Of a stretch of 64,000 nucleotides of DNA, positions 48,201 to 60,485 are shown piece after piece. The position numbers and the translations under genes were made by a program. Every line of letters begins with the position of its first letter. The first letter of the stretch is position 1. Source of the stretch: Verpa conica (lineage: Eukaryota > Ascomycota > Pezizomycetes > Pezizales > Morchellaceae); contig JAUFSD010000002.1 in the NCBI GenBank assembly GCA_033030425.1, positions 496,001 through 560,000 of the forward strand, read 5' to 3'. The notes below the pieces were generated by a model. That model did no database searches and was not told where the DNA came from. It was given only the letters and a program-made list of their open reading frames with translations.

Positions 48201-48878
48201 CTACCCAGGATGGGGAATTTATCCGTGCAATGATCTCTGGGTGGTGTAGGCACTGGGCACTCCAGGGTAAGGGTGCCCTTACTTTATCGCATCCATCAAT
48301 ATTTGAACTTGTGGGTTTGCCGTTACACTTTGATACCTTGGTTGAGGAGGCGATGAAAAGACGGTGCCCAAGAACTGGGAAAGACCTCACGGAACCTAGT
48401 GTTTGCTTATTCTGTGGGGAGATATTTTGTTCCCAGGCTTTCTGTTGCCTTGAAGGTGGGAAAGGGGGCTGCAACCAACATCTTGCAAAGTGAGTCTTAA
48501 TATAAGTATTTATAAGCTAAGAATATATACTAACGGTGATTATCTATAGGTGTGGAAAGGACGTGGGGTTGTTTATCAACATTCGGAAGTGTTGCGTGTT
48601 GTATCTACATAATGGTCATGGGAGTTTTACGGCGGCGCCATATTTAGATAAACACGGGGAAACGGATTGGGGCCTGAGGTAACTATTCATGTCTTAAATA
48701 CTAGAGTTTAGAGTTAAATACTAACCTAGGCTTTACTAGGCGTAATCGTCAATTGTTCCTAAACCAACGGCGCTACGATGCATTGCTTCGAAACACTTGG
48801 ATACAGCATGGGATCCCATCTGTTATATCGAGGAAACTAGAGGCGGATATCAATAATGGCGGTTGGGAGACAATGTGA
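42232..48878 (+). CDS. UBR1: UBR1-type N-recognin, E3 ubiquitin ligase of the N-degron pathway
   Basis: Binds destabilising N-terminal residues and ubiquitinates the protein together with a Rad6-type E2. Four exons, 42232-42560, 42688-48489, 48550-48678 and 48740-48878, with introns of 127, 60 and 61 nt, give 2132 residues. Seen: UBR box (about 96-166: CGHILKSGEATYRCKTC across intron 1, CVLCGKC, CCDCGD, CAIH) for type 1 degrons; a ClpS-like N-domain (YALILWNDEKHTIDEVEEQV, near 230-255) for type 2; an acidic insert near 410-450; a Cys/His RING-H2 (CILCQEEM near 1363, CSHIMHFSCFEHYY, CPLCKAL near 1500); and a C-terminal zinc-binding cap (CLFCGEIFC ... GGCNQHLAKCGKDVGLF, LYLHNGHGSFTAAPYLD) assembled over the last exons. 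All functional blocks are intact, and the size suits fungal UBR1. The frame before 42232 begins with TTG, so I chose the ATG. Confidence 0.95.
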
Positions 48879-49623
48879 TTATGGTTTTTTCTTTTTTTTC
48901 GTTTTCAACTAGTCTCGAAAATGATGTCTGGAACTGGGTGGCGTATGCATGTTTCTTTTCTTTTCTTTCTTTTTACCACTATAAAGAACGTGGCAGGTTA
49001 TGATCAAAGTTTGTATGAGGGGATGGAGGAAAACGTTATGATATGGGGAGCTCAAATGTGTTTTTACTGATTTGCGAGAGCAAATAAGCCGCTCGAAAGG
49101 AATTATATTACTTGTTACAGTATTTCCACCTTAGTATGTGTAAGGCTCTTGTTGGTGCACCAATCATATGCATGTATGTACTCGTGTCAGGGCTAAAGTA
49201 TTGGGACAGACCAGGCTGTCACGGATCTGAGCGGTCACTATTTTTCTCTGTTGCTACCACCGTGCTCCACTGTTTTTACTGCGTTTGATTGCGTCACGGG
49301 TCTGTGCAATCGTTATATTTCCCTTTTCAGCGTGTCCCAATACTTTAGCCCTGACACGAGTACATACAACATTGCCCCTTATGCTCACAAGCATCCTTGT
49401 CTTCTGCAGTACATGCATAAATTAGAGTGACATACCCCCTGGAAGAACATCTGGTGGGACGTAGGCGTAACGTCATTACTCTACGATTTGGATGAGACAT
49501 GCTGTCGGTTCCCTTGGCCGCGATTCCCCCACAACCATAACATTTGACTCTAAAAAGATCCTCGATTCCCCGCTATTTTGGCATTGTATCCTTTTTTTTT
49601 TTTTTTTTTTTATAATAGTGAGA
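48879..49623. other. Spacer after UBR1 with a MITE and a poly-T tract
   Basis: 745 bp. Contains the 196-bp inverted-repeat element at 49173-49368 and a run of 20 T at 49592-49611, only 12 bp before the next ATG. A TTTCTTTTC-type pyrimidine tract lies near 48890-48972 at the UBR1 3' end. Confidence 0.6.
49173..49368. mobile_element. MITE with perfect 36-bp terminal inverted repeats
   Basis: Left end 49173-49208 and right end 49333-49368 are exact reverse complements over 36 bp (core TCAGGGCTAAAGTATTGGGA). The 124-bp interior is non-coding and holds two diverged direct sub-repeats (GTCACGGATCTG and GTCACGGGTCTG). Perfect ends suggest recent mobility. The AAAGTATTGGGACA end is reminiscent of Tc1/mariner/pogo-type fungal elements (inference). 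Confidence 0.85.
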
Positions 49624-50804
49624 ATGTCGGCCCAAGCCGAGTCTAGTTCTGTGGCAACACCACGCGAGTCCCGTAAAAAAGGTCGAATGCCTGGTTCGAA
49701 GAACTTCACCGATCACGAAATATTCACTTATATCAGATTCATCCATGAGCGGCTTCCAACAGGGTTTGGGGAGTGGGATATGGTATATAAGGAGTATAAT
49801 AAATGGGCGGAAAGTAACGGGTTTACGAAACGGCCTCAGGAAAGTTTGAAGAAGCAATGGTTAGAGATTTGTCCTAATGCAGCGACAGCAAAAGGAAAGG
49901 AAAGGCTAAAGTTAAGGTGGCTTGCACTAGGAATCAGCGTGTGAACGCCATCAAAACAATCGAAGACCCACGGTGTCCTTGGGATGTTCAGCTAGTCAAA
50001 AAGGTTCTCCGGGAGATCGAAGCGGGACACCAATTATACAACATCGAAGATAGTGACGGATCCGCCCTCGAAGGAAACCCAAATCAAAATAGTAATAGTA
50101 ATAACAGCAATCCCAAATACACATCGCCATTAGCAACTAGCCAGCAAAATCAGCAAAGCTTACTCCCAATAGGAGGCCCATTCACGCCGTTTTCCCCATC
50201 TGGCTCCTCCTTGGAGCAGGAAGGGTTTAATAACCCTACACACAGATCCCCAATACATTCACCAGTTCCAGCAGCAGCAGAGCAGCGGTGGCCACATCCC
50301 CAGGCCCATAGCGCTCAACCCTCACCTACTCTAGCAACTACTCCATCAGCACCATCATCTACCGGATTCCGTCGACCATCGATACCACAGCAGACATTAC
50401 AAGATCCAGAAATGGGACGGTACCTAGACTTCTCAATAGCCTCACGGCAGGCTGGTCACGAGCCTAAAACAACCGTACACCATTTTCTTGATCGCGAGAG
50501 CTATGAGAAAAGCCTACAAATTATTAGACTAGAAGATAAACTTGAACGGATTCAAACTAGACATGCTGATGAGCTTGCGAGGCTGCAGGAGAAAGTCGAG
50601 AGGCTTGATAGAAGGAACCGGAAGTTAGAGCAAGATAACCATGTCCTGAGGATTAAGAACATGTTATTAAGAGGAGATGATGGGGATAGTAAAAGGAAGC
50701 GTAGTAGGGTAGCTATTGATATCGAGTCGAATAAGGATGATGGGGATGAGGAAAGTGATGAAGGAGCTGCCTATATAGAAGCCCCAGAGGCTGCTAATGA
50801 GTAG
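49624..50804 (+). CDS. DUF6818/Myb-like DNA-binding-type protein with coiled coil
   Basis: Function unknown. The N-terminal region (about 22-115) resembles the Myb/SANT-like DUF6818 domain: GSKNFTDHEIFTYI, LPTGFGEWDMVYKEYNKW, RPQESLKKQW, then EDPRCPWDVQLVKKVLREIE. A Ser/Pro/Gln-rich linker follows, then a leucine-zipper-like coiled coil (about 275-335), a basic KRKRSR patch and an acidic tail. The domain is split between two frames. A 41-nt intron (49871-49911, weak donor GTCCTA, acceptor CTAAAG) gives a continuous 379-residue protein, but a frameshift is also possible. The ATG at 49624 is chosen over the earlier TTG frame, which would translate the poly-T run. It could be a transcription factor or a relic of a transposon-linked regulator; coverage of both domain halves favours a real gene. 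Confidence 0.6.
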
Positions 50805-51869
50805 CTATAGGCCATGTGGTCTATCTTGGGGTAATTTCTAAATTTATGGACGAATAATAAGGCACCTATGTAGCAGAGCTAGGTTCTTTTAGTCTCAGGA
50901 ATAACCACCAACATTCAAGTTCTGAGGTTTAAAAAGTCTTGAGGAATATACTCAATGGTCACGAATGATAAAAGGCTAGTTCGATTATTCTACAAATACC
51001 CTTCAAAACAAAACCACTATAGACCTAGCGATTATATATATACATCCATTAACCGCATGTCCTATGACTTACTCACATGTCACATTCTACTCTATCAAGA
51101 CTGATCCACTAGACAGGCCTAAGTACTCGTTAATAATTTCATCCTCCATCACTAAACCAGGGAAAGAAAAAGAAAATTAGGATTCCATCTACCGTTCTGG
51201 GCGTTAAGCACCAATAAAAAATAGGTAAGACCAGAAAGAAAATCATAAGGTAGCCAGTAAAGAAGAATGGGTTCAAAAGATAACAGAAGATATGTATAAA
51301 TAGGATAAAAATAGAAGCAATTTTTTATACTCCAGATTCTTTTCGCACCCTGATAAAAATAACTGAATCCAAGAGCAAAAAAGAAATGCTGCAAAAAATA
51401 TTTTCCAACGGGAAAAGACCACCCCCTGAAACCCAGTAGGTAAAACCCCATAGTTAAACAATGGGAGCTTAACAAAGAAATAGAGATGCTAACAGACGGC
51501 TTATCTACAAAAAGAGGTTGAGTAAAGGATCCTCAATCCAAACCCTCCTACCACAAAGTCATCTGGCCCACGAACCCACTTTATTGATGCGTACACGCAC
51601 CATAAAAACTCTGAACAACCAAACAGACGTAAGGAAACAAGCAAGGAAATAAATGCCGAAATAAAACAAAATTGATAAACGCATGATAAACCGTGAATCC
51701 CAATTCGCCTGAACTACCTGCAAAGAAAGAAGGAAAGAAAAGAAAATAGCAAGAGGAGCAAGAAGCAAGAAGCAAGAAGCAACCCCGCAATCATCCCAAA
51801 GAAAGAAAACCGATGACAGAGAAGTGAATGGAGCAATACCATGACACCACATTGACGGAACGACTTTGT
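50805..51869. other. Intergenic spacer between convergent genes
   Basis: About 1.07 kb with A/G-rich sequence near 51150-51300 and 51720-51760 at the 3' side of the adenylate cyclase gene. Open frames here are low complexity and hydrophobic by composition; no gene supported. Confidence 0.55.
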
Positions 51870-54800
51870 TCAGGAGTGGGGCGAAGATGGTGCAGAATCC
51901 GCATAGTAGGGTGATACATATGGAATCTCAGTAATACGGTGAGAACGATTTGCTCCTCCACTAAGACTCATGCCCAGACTCGACTCTAGAATGGAAAGAA
52001 TATCCATTAGAGGTAAGGGTGTGGATAAACCACCAGTTGGCGGGTTCAATACAAGGAGCTTTCTCAGGTATAGAGTTGTCATCGAATTCTATCCAATCAT
52101 ATTAACTCATAAATTCAATAAATAAATAGGATTTATAGGCAAAATACTAACCTCAATACGTGTGATAATATGTTCAAAAAACGAAGTCAAGGTATCCTCA
52201 GAGACCTTTTCATGAGTCTTGAATTTTGTTACCATATCCGTAAAAACGGTCCCTTCAGCTAGTGTATTACTGGTATTGAGTGTGGAGCAAAGCTTCTCTA
52301 ACCTTATTGAGACCTCCCACAAGGCCCAAACCTGGTCAGAATCCAATTGGGATATTGGCATTCCGGGCTTTGGAACAGCCCGGCTAGTTGACAAACGGCC
52401 ACGAAGAGAACAGGGGTACATCAGGTGAATGAACTCAGGGTTCTCCAATCCTTTTAGTTTCTGTGGTCCGAGTTCCTTGACCTCAAAGCCTTGACTACTT
52501 AATGTTCGAAGCTCTCGACTAATTGCACGAGCAATCTCCTCGTCTCCAAAAATGTCGTCAGGTGAAAGCAGCTGGCTCTCGGAGTCATCGTAGGCCGCAA
52601 CACATCTATTAATCTCAGCCACAAAATCAGAACTAACGGCAATTTCGCCTCCGTCTGCTACCGCATTGATACGAGCAGCTCGATTAACTATTGGACCAAA
52701 GTAATCCATACGACGTGTAATTGGATCGGTCTCGCACACAGGACCACCCCAATGGATTCCCATTCTGACAGATAATCCACGATAAATCCGATTCCCCTCT
52801 TCATCAAATGTTTCCTTCCCATGAATTGACTCCAAAATCTCTGATGGCCAATCAGCATCCAGCAGTATCGCTTGAACACTAAAACACCAAAGCAATGCCG
52901 AGGTTGACGTTGGAAAGCAAACCATAAAGGCATCACCTTCGGTTTTAACTTCGTATCCACCAACAATACGCAGTTGACGCCGCATGATATTGTTATGTAT
53001 TTTAATACTAGAGCGCATAGCAACTGGATAGGTTTCCCACAACAAAGTTGAATTCTTGATATCAGTGAAGACCATAGCAAGATCTCCTTCAGGAGCTTTG
53101 ACTTCGGCGTCAAGACGGGCCAAAATCTATCACAAGGCTATTAGCAGACCATAACGGACCTCCAAGCAAGTAGAATATCTACCGAGTCATCGGGGATTTC
53201 TTTATTTCCCCTTCTTTTCGTTGCCTTAACAGATGGAAACAACTCTTCATCATTCGGGTAGCCTTGGCCCGGCCCTAAGGATACTGATTGAGTCCGCATA
53301 CGATTCTTCGCCTTCTTCAAATCTCCAACACCAAGTATCATAACCATAATTTTATTCGTAGCGCCGTAGGCCATAGCGATATCCCGTAATTTGTGGGCAG
53401 CCTTCATCAAGTCTTCACGTTCTCCACGAGCGTAATCCACTGCAGTCTGATAGCTCAAGTATTCCCAAACCTCCCTGCTAGCTATGATCAAAAGTTCCTC
53501 CTGATCTGTAATCGTAGTCTCGTGTATATGCGGGGATGCGTTGACGCATGGCATAAGGTGGAAATACCCGAAGGCGCGGGACACATCGAGGACGTCATTT
53601 AGCTTGCCATTTCTCGAAACGTACCCTCCTGCTTCGCGGATTCTTTCAGACTCGGCTTTGTTTCCCGGATCATGCTTCTTGGTCAGAAGCTTGTGGTCGC
53701 CATTTGTTTGCACCAATATTGCCATGGCATCCCCAACATTAGCAAGGTAAAGTTCGTTGTCTTTAATATAGACGACAGTTGCCACCCCACCAGAAGCAAG
53801 ATCATCCTGACCAAGCATAGCAGCGCTTGGTGCGATTGAGCCACGATGTGGATTGGCCCCAGCAACATTCTTCTCATCGAAAGTCTGCATAGCCACTGTA
53901 GCAAGTTCTTTATTCAGGTTTAAGAATGCTCGGTGCAAAGCTTTCCCTGGGCTCTCGTCCGCTCGTAACTTATCTAGTTCCTCTTTCAAGAAAAAATCCA
54001 AGGATTCGTGGAGGAACTTTGAAACCTTGCTCCCTCCTGTCGATAAAGCCTGTCCATCAAACATCCCAACGATACATTCATTTCGATTTCCACGAAAACC
54101 AGGAATCACCATGTCAATCATTGACAGATGCTCACTTCTACCCAGCGAGTCTGCCATACCATAAGACATCGACCGCACCATTGACCCTGAAAGCCGAACC
54201 CTGCGATCTTCCGTCTGGTCCGGCACGTTAGGGATCGTCAGAGTGACATCCATGAGCCCAAGCACACGAAGTTTTGAAAGCTGAGTAAAATCTGTAATAC
54301 TACGGTCCCGTTCCGAGTTCGAGTCGTTTCGGCCTGGCTTTATCTCCAAACGCTTGTTGCCAGACATACTAAGGTATTTCAATTCAAGATTCCAATTCCT
54401 ATAAAACTAATTAATACATACCATCACTAATATGCAATTGTGCCTAACAAAACTGGAAAGGGCGACTCACCAATTCCAGTCATATGGCCAATTTGAAATA
54501 TTGTACTTTAGTGAATTGCTTCCGACATCTAGCACCAGCAATTTTCTTATCTTTCCTAGCTCCGCCGGTAGGGTATAAAACTTGTTCGAGTTGATGTACA
54601 ACACATTCAGCAAACCAACGCTCTCAAGATCTTCGGCAGGTAAACTCGTCAACTCGTTTCCAGAAAGATAAAGCTCGTTCAGTAAAGGTGTTCCTTTAAG
54701 AGCCCTTGAAGGAATGTCGTAGATTTCGTTGTATGAAAGATTTAACACTCTTAGCTCCGAAAGTAGGGACAACTGTTCAAAAACCTCATCCGACAACTTA

Positions 54801-57800
54801 TTATCTGCAAGATAAAGATACCGAAGCGAGAATGCAAATGTGTTGTAGATACGACTCGACGCTGCCGAGTCCTTTCTTGATTGAGAGGTAGCTGTTCCGT
54901 GCTCTGATCCCGATTTCGATATCACAGATGCTTTCCTTCCACCAGGCCCATAGACGGAAATTACCGAACTTTTCCTGCCGTTGTTACCTGGTGAATTTCC
55001 AACACTTAGTAACCCACCTGAAGTCTGTGAAGGTCTCCTGGTTTCGTTAATCTTCCCCGCCTCCTCTTCCTTAATCTTCTCTTTCGTTGGGGCCAGCGTA
55101 TCCATTGGTGGAGACGGATTGGCGACAGCGGTAGGATTCGAAATAGGCTTCGGAAACTCTTTCAAAATGTTGGAAGATACATTCAGAGTTCTCAAATTCA
55201 TCATCTGCCAAATTTCCCCCGGGAGTGCCTTTAGATTATTATCATGTAGGTCTAGATATTTCAATTCCTGGAGCTGTCCAATCTCCTTAGGTAACGAAGC
55301 GAGTTCGTTATTGAAGCAACTCATATGCTCTAGCTTCTTTAATAGTCCGATTTGAGGTGGGAACGAGACGATGTGATTCATGTCGAGAACAAGTTTTTCT
55401 AAATTTGGCAGCTTCTCGAATAGGGTATCGGCGAGTGCTGCAAGCTTCGCTTCCGATAGGTTTAAGAGCTTGAGCATTGGCATGGCTGATACAAGATTGA
55501 ATCGTGTAACAGGATTGGTATTCAAATGCAACGCACGGAGCTTGGGAAATGAATACTGAAAGCAGGTGACCGCATTATTGTTGGCGATCACAAGCTCCAA
55601 TCTAGGCAAATCTGCAACAATGTCAATATCATGTAACTTGTTGTACCGCACATCTAGCTCCTTCAATGAGCCCAACATTGAAAAGGTCTGCGTAAGTGGA
55701 CCAGAGAGAAGGTTGTTGGTTGCTGTAAGACGCTCTAAAGCTGAAAGTTGGCCAATCTCCAAGGGAAAACTTTTTATCATATTGAAAGAAATGTCGAGAT
55801 CAACCAATGTCACCAATTCACAAATAAATGTGGGAAGACAAGTAAGGAAGTTGGAGGAAAGGTTCAAGCTCCGAAGGCTCTTGAACCGACTGAAACACTC
55901 TGGTAAGGCTCTAAGGCGATTATTTGCCAGCTTTAGAGCGACCAGTGATGCATGATTCTCTAATGAAGCATTATCCAGCTCCATCAATCGGTTATTTGAA
56001 ATATCCAAGTACGTCAATCGGGAGGCTGCAGAGATGCTAGAAGGAAGTCTCTCAACTTCATTTCCTTGAAACTCGATCTTTCTCAAATTAACACATTGCT
56101 GTATGAAATCCGTTGGTATATTGAGAGAGAGGTTGCGCGAAAGATTTAAAGAGATGATTTCTGGAGATTTATGATATAATGTGATTGGGATCGCCAAAAG
56201 ATTACGGCCCTGGAGATCAACGTGGCTGAACTTTTGCAGTTTACCGGGGCTAGGATCTTGGTCCTATTGGAAAAAGCCATAACGGTTAGTAACATGCACA
56301 GAAATTTACTACCACCACCTAAACTACACTTTAAGAATAGAATATCTGCATACCAAAGAGTAACCGCCCATCCTAGACATCATAAAAGTAAAGCGACACA
56401 AATAGCCATGATCCTCCCTCCCAATTTCCTCAAGGTGGTCATCTTCGGTGTAGCCAGCTTGCTCCAGTAACCTCTTTTGTATCTTTAGCGGTCGTTCGTT
56501 GGGACCAAGGATGCGCAACAGGCCGTTCTTCTTCATCACAATTTGATAGTTTTTCAGGTCATCCTGCAAGAAAGATTTCCGGCCAAGTAGATGTAACACC
56601 TCTGTGACGGAAGCTTGAAGTCTGCAGGAGAGCGTCGCAAATGTTGAGTCCGCACGGAATACTCGTATACAATACTATATAATGTAAGTGTTTACGCTCT
56701 CACTAGCTTGTACTTCAAAGTATACTCCCCAAAAAGAGTTATATATATACCTGTACGTCTTCTGACACATCACCACCTTCCTCGTCTGCTGACTTCTCAT
56801 TTATCTCATTGACAAAATTTCCAGAGCCCCAACTCTCCGGTGGTTCCCAAGTAATCTCCGTTCCTACTGGCGGCGTTTTCTCTTGATTTTCCCACAGAAA
56901 TGATGTACCAGGGCCAGGCTCAGCAGACTGCGGCCCAGGGGGCTTAACAATATCGTGTATAGTCGAGAGATCTGTATCGAGCTGAAACTCAGTTTCTTGC
57001 TTCCCAGGGTCCTTCAAGCCACGACGACGATTCATCACCGGATCTCTCCTTGATTCAGATCCCTCGTAAGAAACTCCACGCTTCGCGGCACGCATCCTCC
57101 CAGGAATATCTGGTGCTCTGCCTAGCATTTGTTTCCGAGCTTGGACCATTTCTACTGGGGCGTAGTCTAGTGTTCGGGGATTCACGTATTCGTTTGTAGC
57201 AGGACCTCTTTTCGGAGTGACATGGATTGGTGAAATTCCACTCGCTACCACTGTTATAGGCTCAAAGTTCTTCCCTTTCGATGCCTTTCCTCTTGTTGAC
57301 GGAGAACCGTCCTTATCGTCCTTATCGTCCTTATTCTTTCGCCAAAGATTATCCCATAAAGAATGTTTTTTGCTCTGAGTATTCTCACCAGGAGATCTAG
57401 GTGGATTATTCGAGAGTGAGCTGGCCACTGAAGGGGTTGGTGACCCAGGTCGTATTAGTCTTGTCTGTGATGAATGAGAGGAGGCAGTCCCGTCTAGATG
57501 TAACCTAAGACCTTTCCGATAGTCATGGCCTAGACCCGAAAACGACAAGGATTCTTTATGTGCTGATGAGGGTCGTGGAGGTGGAGGCAACTCCTTGTCA
57601 AGTCCCTTGTCCCTATCCCTATCCCTATTCTTATTGCGATGAAGGTGCAATCTATGACTATGCGAGGATGTAGAACTTTGGTCTCCCTGGTCGAATCTTC
57701 TATCATCTATTTGAATAGGAACATCGTGCACGGGTGCGTCACCTAGTCGACGAATGTCCTATAAAAAAGCTAGAATTAGCTCTTTCATATATCTTGATCT

Positions 57801-58828
57801 ATAGGTATATCAAACTTCACATTTAACTCACCTCTGGGTCTTGGTAAAGAAAAGGGACAACATCTGAGGAAGGCACTGGTGTCCGAGGCCGTGAAAATGT
57901 AGGCGTAGTAGGTCTAATTCCATAGTGCGAACGGGGCGTGGCACTTGGCGGTAATGATGATTCCGAGGAACCAGGGCTCTCTGTATTATCCCCGTCTCCA
58001 AATATTTTCTTCATAAATTGTCTCCCTATTGAAGACTTTGATCCTGTAGACGAAGCATTTGTGATCACAGATGCAACCGATGGCCGACGATCATCCGTTG
58101 GGAAGTAGCTATCCGATGTCCGGTCACGATCACCAGAAGATGGAGCGGTACCAGGTCTTAACGGGGGCGAAAGCTGGTACTGTTCGTGAGAGTGTGGAGA
58201 ATGCGAGTCGAACGCAAAACTACCATTCAGAAAACTTGTAGGCGGCGTAGAGGAAGAAGCGGATGGGTTCATGGGCGAATTGGCAGCTGATGGGGGATTC
58301 TGGCGAAGAATGAAAGGAGGGGTTTGAAGGACCGCAAGCTCACGCCGATGATCACTCATAATCGGGCCAGTATTAGGAGAAGACAAAGGAGGTGAGTGAG
58401 TAATGGGAGCAAAGGAACCAGGAGAAACGTTTTGTTCTCTATCAAATCTATACAAGAGCAACCAAGTGAAGCGGATAGCCGCAACAACATCGCGTCAGCG
58501 CTCAATGACATCGTGATAGGAGATCAAACAACTGGCCCAGGCCCACACAAACTGATACCAGCCAGCCCCTGCAACGAAACTCCAAGCGACGGCCCTCTTT
58601 CTCTTAAAGACCTCGTTACATAGGTAGCGAAAATTATGAACCTGGGCAGAGGGGTAAATTTAAATTGATAACAGTTAATAAAACCACTCACTTGCGAGGC
58701 CTTGCAGGGACCTGGATAGGGTTCCGAGTTCCTTGTGACATTGAAATATCTTGCCCGTAGCGCGATGAGTTCAATGAATGGTACGAAGTCGCCGAGTTCG
58801 TCCGCTGCCGCTGCTCGTGGCGGGTCAT
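51870..58828 (-). CDS. CYR1: Fungal multidomain adenylate cyclase (RA-LRR-PP2C-cyclase)
   Basis: Makes cAMP from ATP and feeds the PKA pathway; membrane-associated and Ras-regulated in fungi. Eight exons: 58692-58828, 57832-58447, 56751-57758, 56354-56674, 54471-56263, 53183-54398, 52152-53126, 51870-52088; introns 244, 73, 76, 90, 72, 56 and 63 nt; 2094 residues. Domains: disordered Ser/Pro-rich N-terminus (1-587); Ras-association domain (588-694, CIRVFRADSTFATLS ... GREDHGYLCRFTF); leucine-rich repeats (about 720-1290, e.g. LDISNNRLMELDN); PP2C-like domain (about 1330-1620, MFDGQALSTGG, GGVATVVYIKDNELYLANVG); class III catalytic domain (from about 1705, MVFTDIKNSTLLWE and GDAFMVCF, with both metal-binding aspartates). 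Splices restore family text, such as YSL-DQDPSPGKLQKFSHVDLQGRNL. The last exon frame (NSMTTLYLRKLLVLN) is chosen by similarity to the cyclase C-terminus. The first exon is least certain. Confidence 0.93.
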
Positions 58829-59798
58829 GGTGATGTGCTCCACTGGGGGGGAACCTCTAAGAGGGATGGGCTTAACCTCTTGTACACGTATAAACAGTTG
58901 TTTCTCTTTATCTCTTACTCGTACCTTCTCTCTACCTCACTCTGTTACTGCTTTCTTGTACTTTCTCTGTGGGTATACGTGTGTATGTGTGGGTATGTGT
59001 GCGTGTTCTCTCTCCCCCTCTCTTTCACTTTCCCTCCCGCTCTCTCCGTCTGTCTCTGTTTCTGTCTTTGTCACTCTTCTCCTCTGCTTTCATTCACAGT
59101 GTGATGATAGTTAAGCTTGTGGTCGTTGAACACAGCAACTAATGTACTAAATCGCCATGACAGGGCAACGGCAGCGCGGTTCGGGATGCTGGCGGGCAGA
59201 TCAAGCAGAAGCGGGACTGAGGTATAGTACTAAAGATGAACCCGAAGCAGTAGTAAGAATGGATGAAGCGGGTGGGAGCAGCAAGTGTGGGGAATACGAC
59301 GATTAGGGACTACAGCTCCTGGATATGTAGGCAGGGGGGGTTCGGTGTATCTTTCTTTTTTCCTTGATGATTTCTGAGGATTTTTTAATAATTATTTATT
59401 ATTTTTCCCTGTCTCTCTCTGTATGGTGATGGGCTATCAGACCGGGAAGGCCTTTGCTTGATACGGCACCCCCCGTTGGGACGCAGCGTGGGTGGGCGCC
59501 GGATTGATGTGTGGAGCGACACGCGAAACGATTGGGCACCCGCTCCCCCGCCCTGCCAGCAGGAGCTTGGGTTTCTGCTCTGCTCCAACTCCTCCCCTCC
59601 AAAACAACCGAACCCCTCCTGCTCCCTCCAGATCCTCGGTATACTATTTCTCGGTAGCCCACAAAATCTCTGCGTGACTCCTCACCACCATCCATCCGTC
59701 TTGTGCCCTAGGAACTGTGCAATTGTACCAGGGCGCGTAGGTTCCCATATCCAGAAATCACTCACCTTCATGCAGTGTCCCTTTTTTTGTTACTATAT

Positions 59799-59917
59799 CC
59801 TAGTAAGCATCGCAAGGCAAACTTATTCATTGTGTCATTCCAATTCAAAGCACATTCTTCCTAGTAAGCACCGCAAGGCAAGCTTATTCATTGTGTCATT
59901 CCAGTTCAAAGCACAAT
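59799..59917. repeat. Two-copy 61-bp tandem duplication
   Basis: Copies start at 59799 and 59860, each beginning CCTAGTAAGCA and containing CTTATTCATTGTGTCATTCC. They differ at only a few positions (CATCG/CACCG, CAAACTT/CAAGCTT, CAATTC/CAGTTC), so the duplication is fairly recent. Confidence 0.85.
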
Positions 59918-60233
59918 CCCATAACTACGCCGTGCTCCCCAGGAGAGTGGATGCCTACTCAATTACTCAATCGCCACTCGCTTCTGTATCCAATAGTGCA
60001 CACTTATAAAGCGTGTCTAGACTCTACGCGTGGGACGGGTATATATAGGCAGTTTACATCACCATCCTTTCTTGAGTGCGACATATCAAAAATGGGTGTG
60101 GCCCGCATCACGGGCCATTCGGGAGCAATCGGCGGAAAAAGAAAACAATCACTGTTTGCTCGATCCTTGACAATCTTCATGTGTGTACGTTTCTTCGGAA
60201 GTGGCTTTCGGTACGCCCAAACCACTTGATATA

Positions 60234-60485
60234 CCCGCTCTACTAGCGGGAAAATAAAGTCTGTTCGGTTTTGTGCAAGCAACAAGGTCGACCCAATGAA
60301 AATGTCAACAGAAACAAATCCTCTTACGCCTATCGATATACATGAGTCTTTGTATAATCTTCTGAAGCTTTACAGGCTCAATTCAATTTTAGTATCGGTT
60401 GCCGTGGGGTTTAGTTCCAAGGGTCGGCGGTTGCATAGCTATGTACCGAACCGAACAGACTTTATTTTCTCACTAGTAGAAAGGG
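60234..60485. mobile_element. Inverted repeat with about 37-bp arms
   Basis: Arm 60234-60270 (CCCGCTCTACTAGCGGGAAA, then ATAAAGTCTGTTCGGTT) is nearly the reverse complement of 60450-60485 (AACCGAACAGACTTTATTTT, then CTCACTAGTAGAAAGGG). The spacer is about 180 bp with no gene. Probable MITE or fold-back fragment. The left arm also contains the small palindrome CCCGCT...AGCGGG. Confidence 0.65.

Noticed and set aside
51152..51852. Several Phe/Leu-rich minus-strand frames downstream of adenylate cyclase
   Set aside because: Complement of A/G-rich spacer; the true last cyclase exon ends at 51870 and these frames have no splice link to it.
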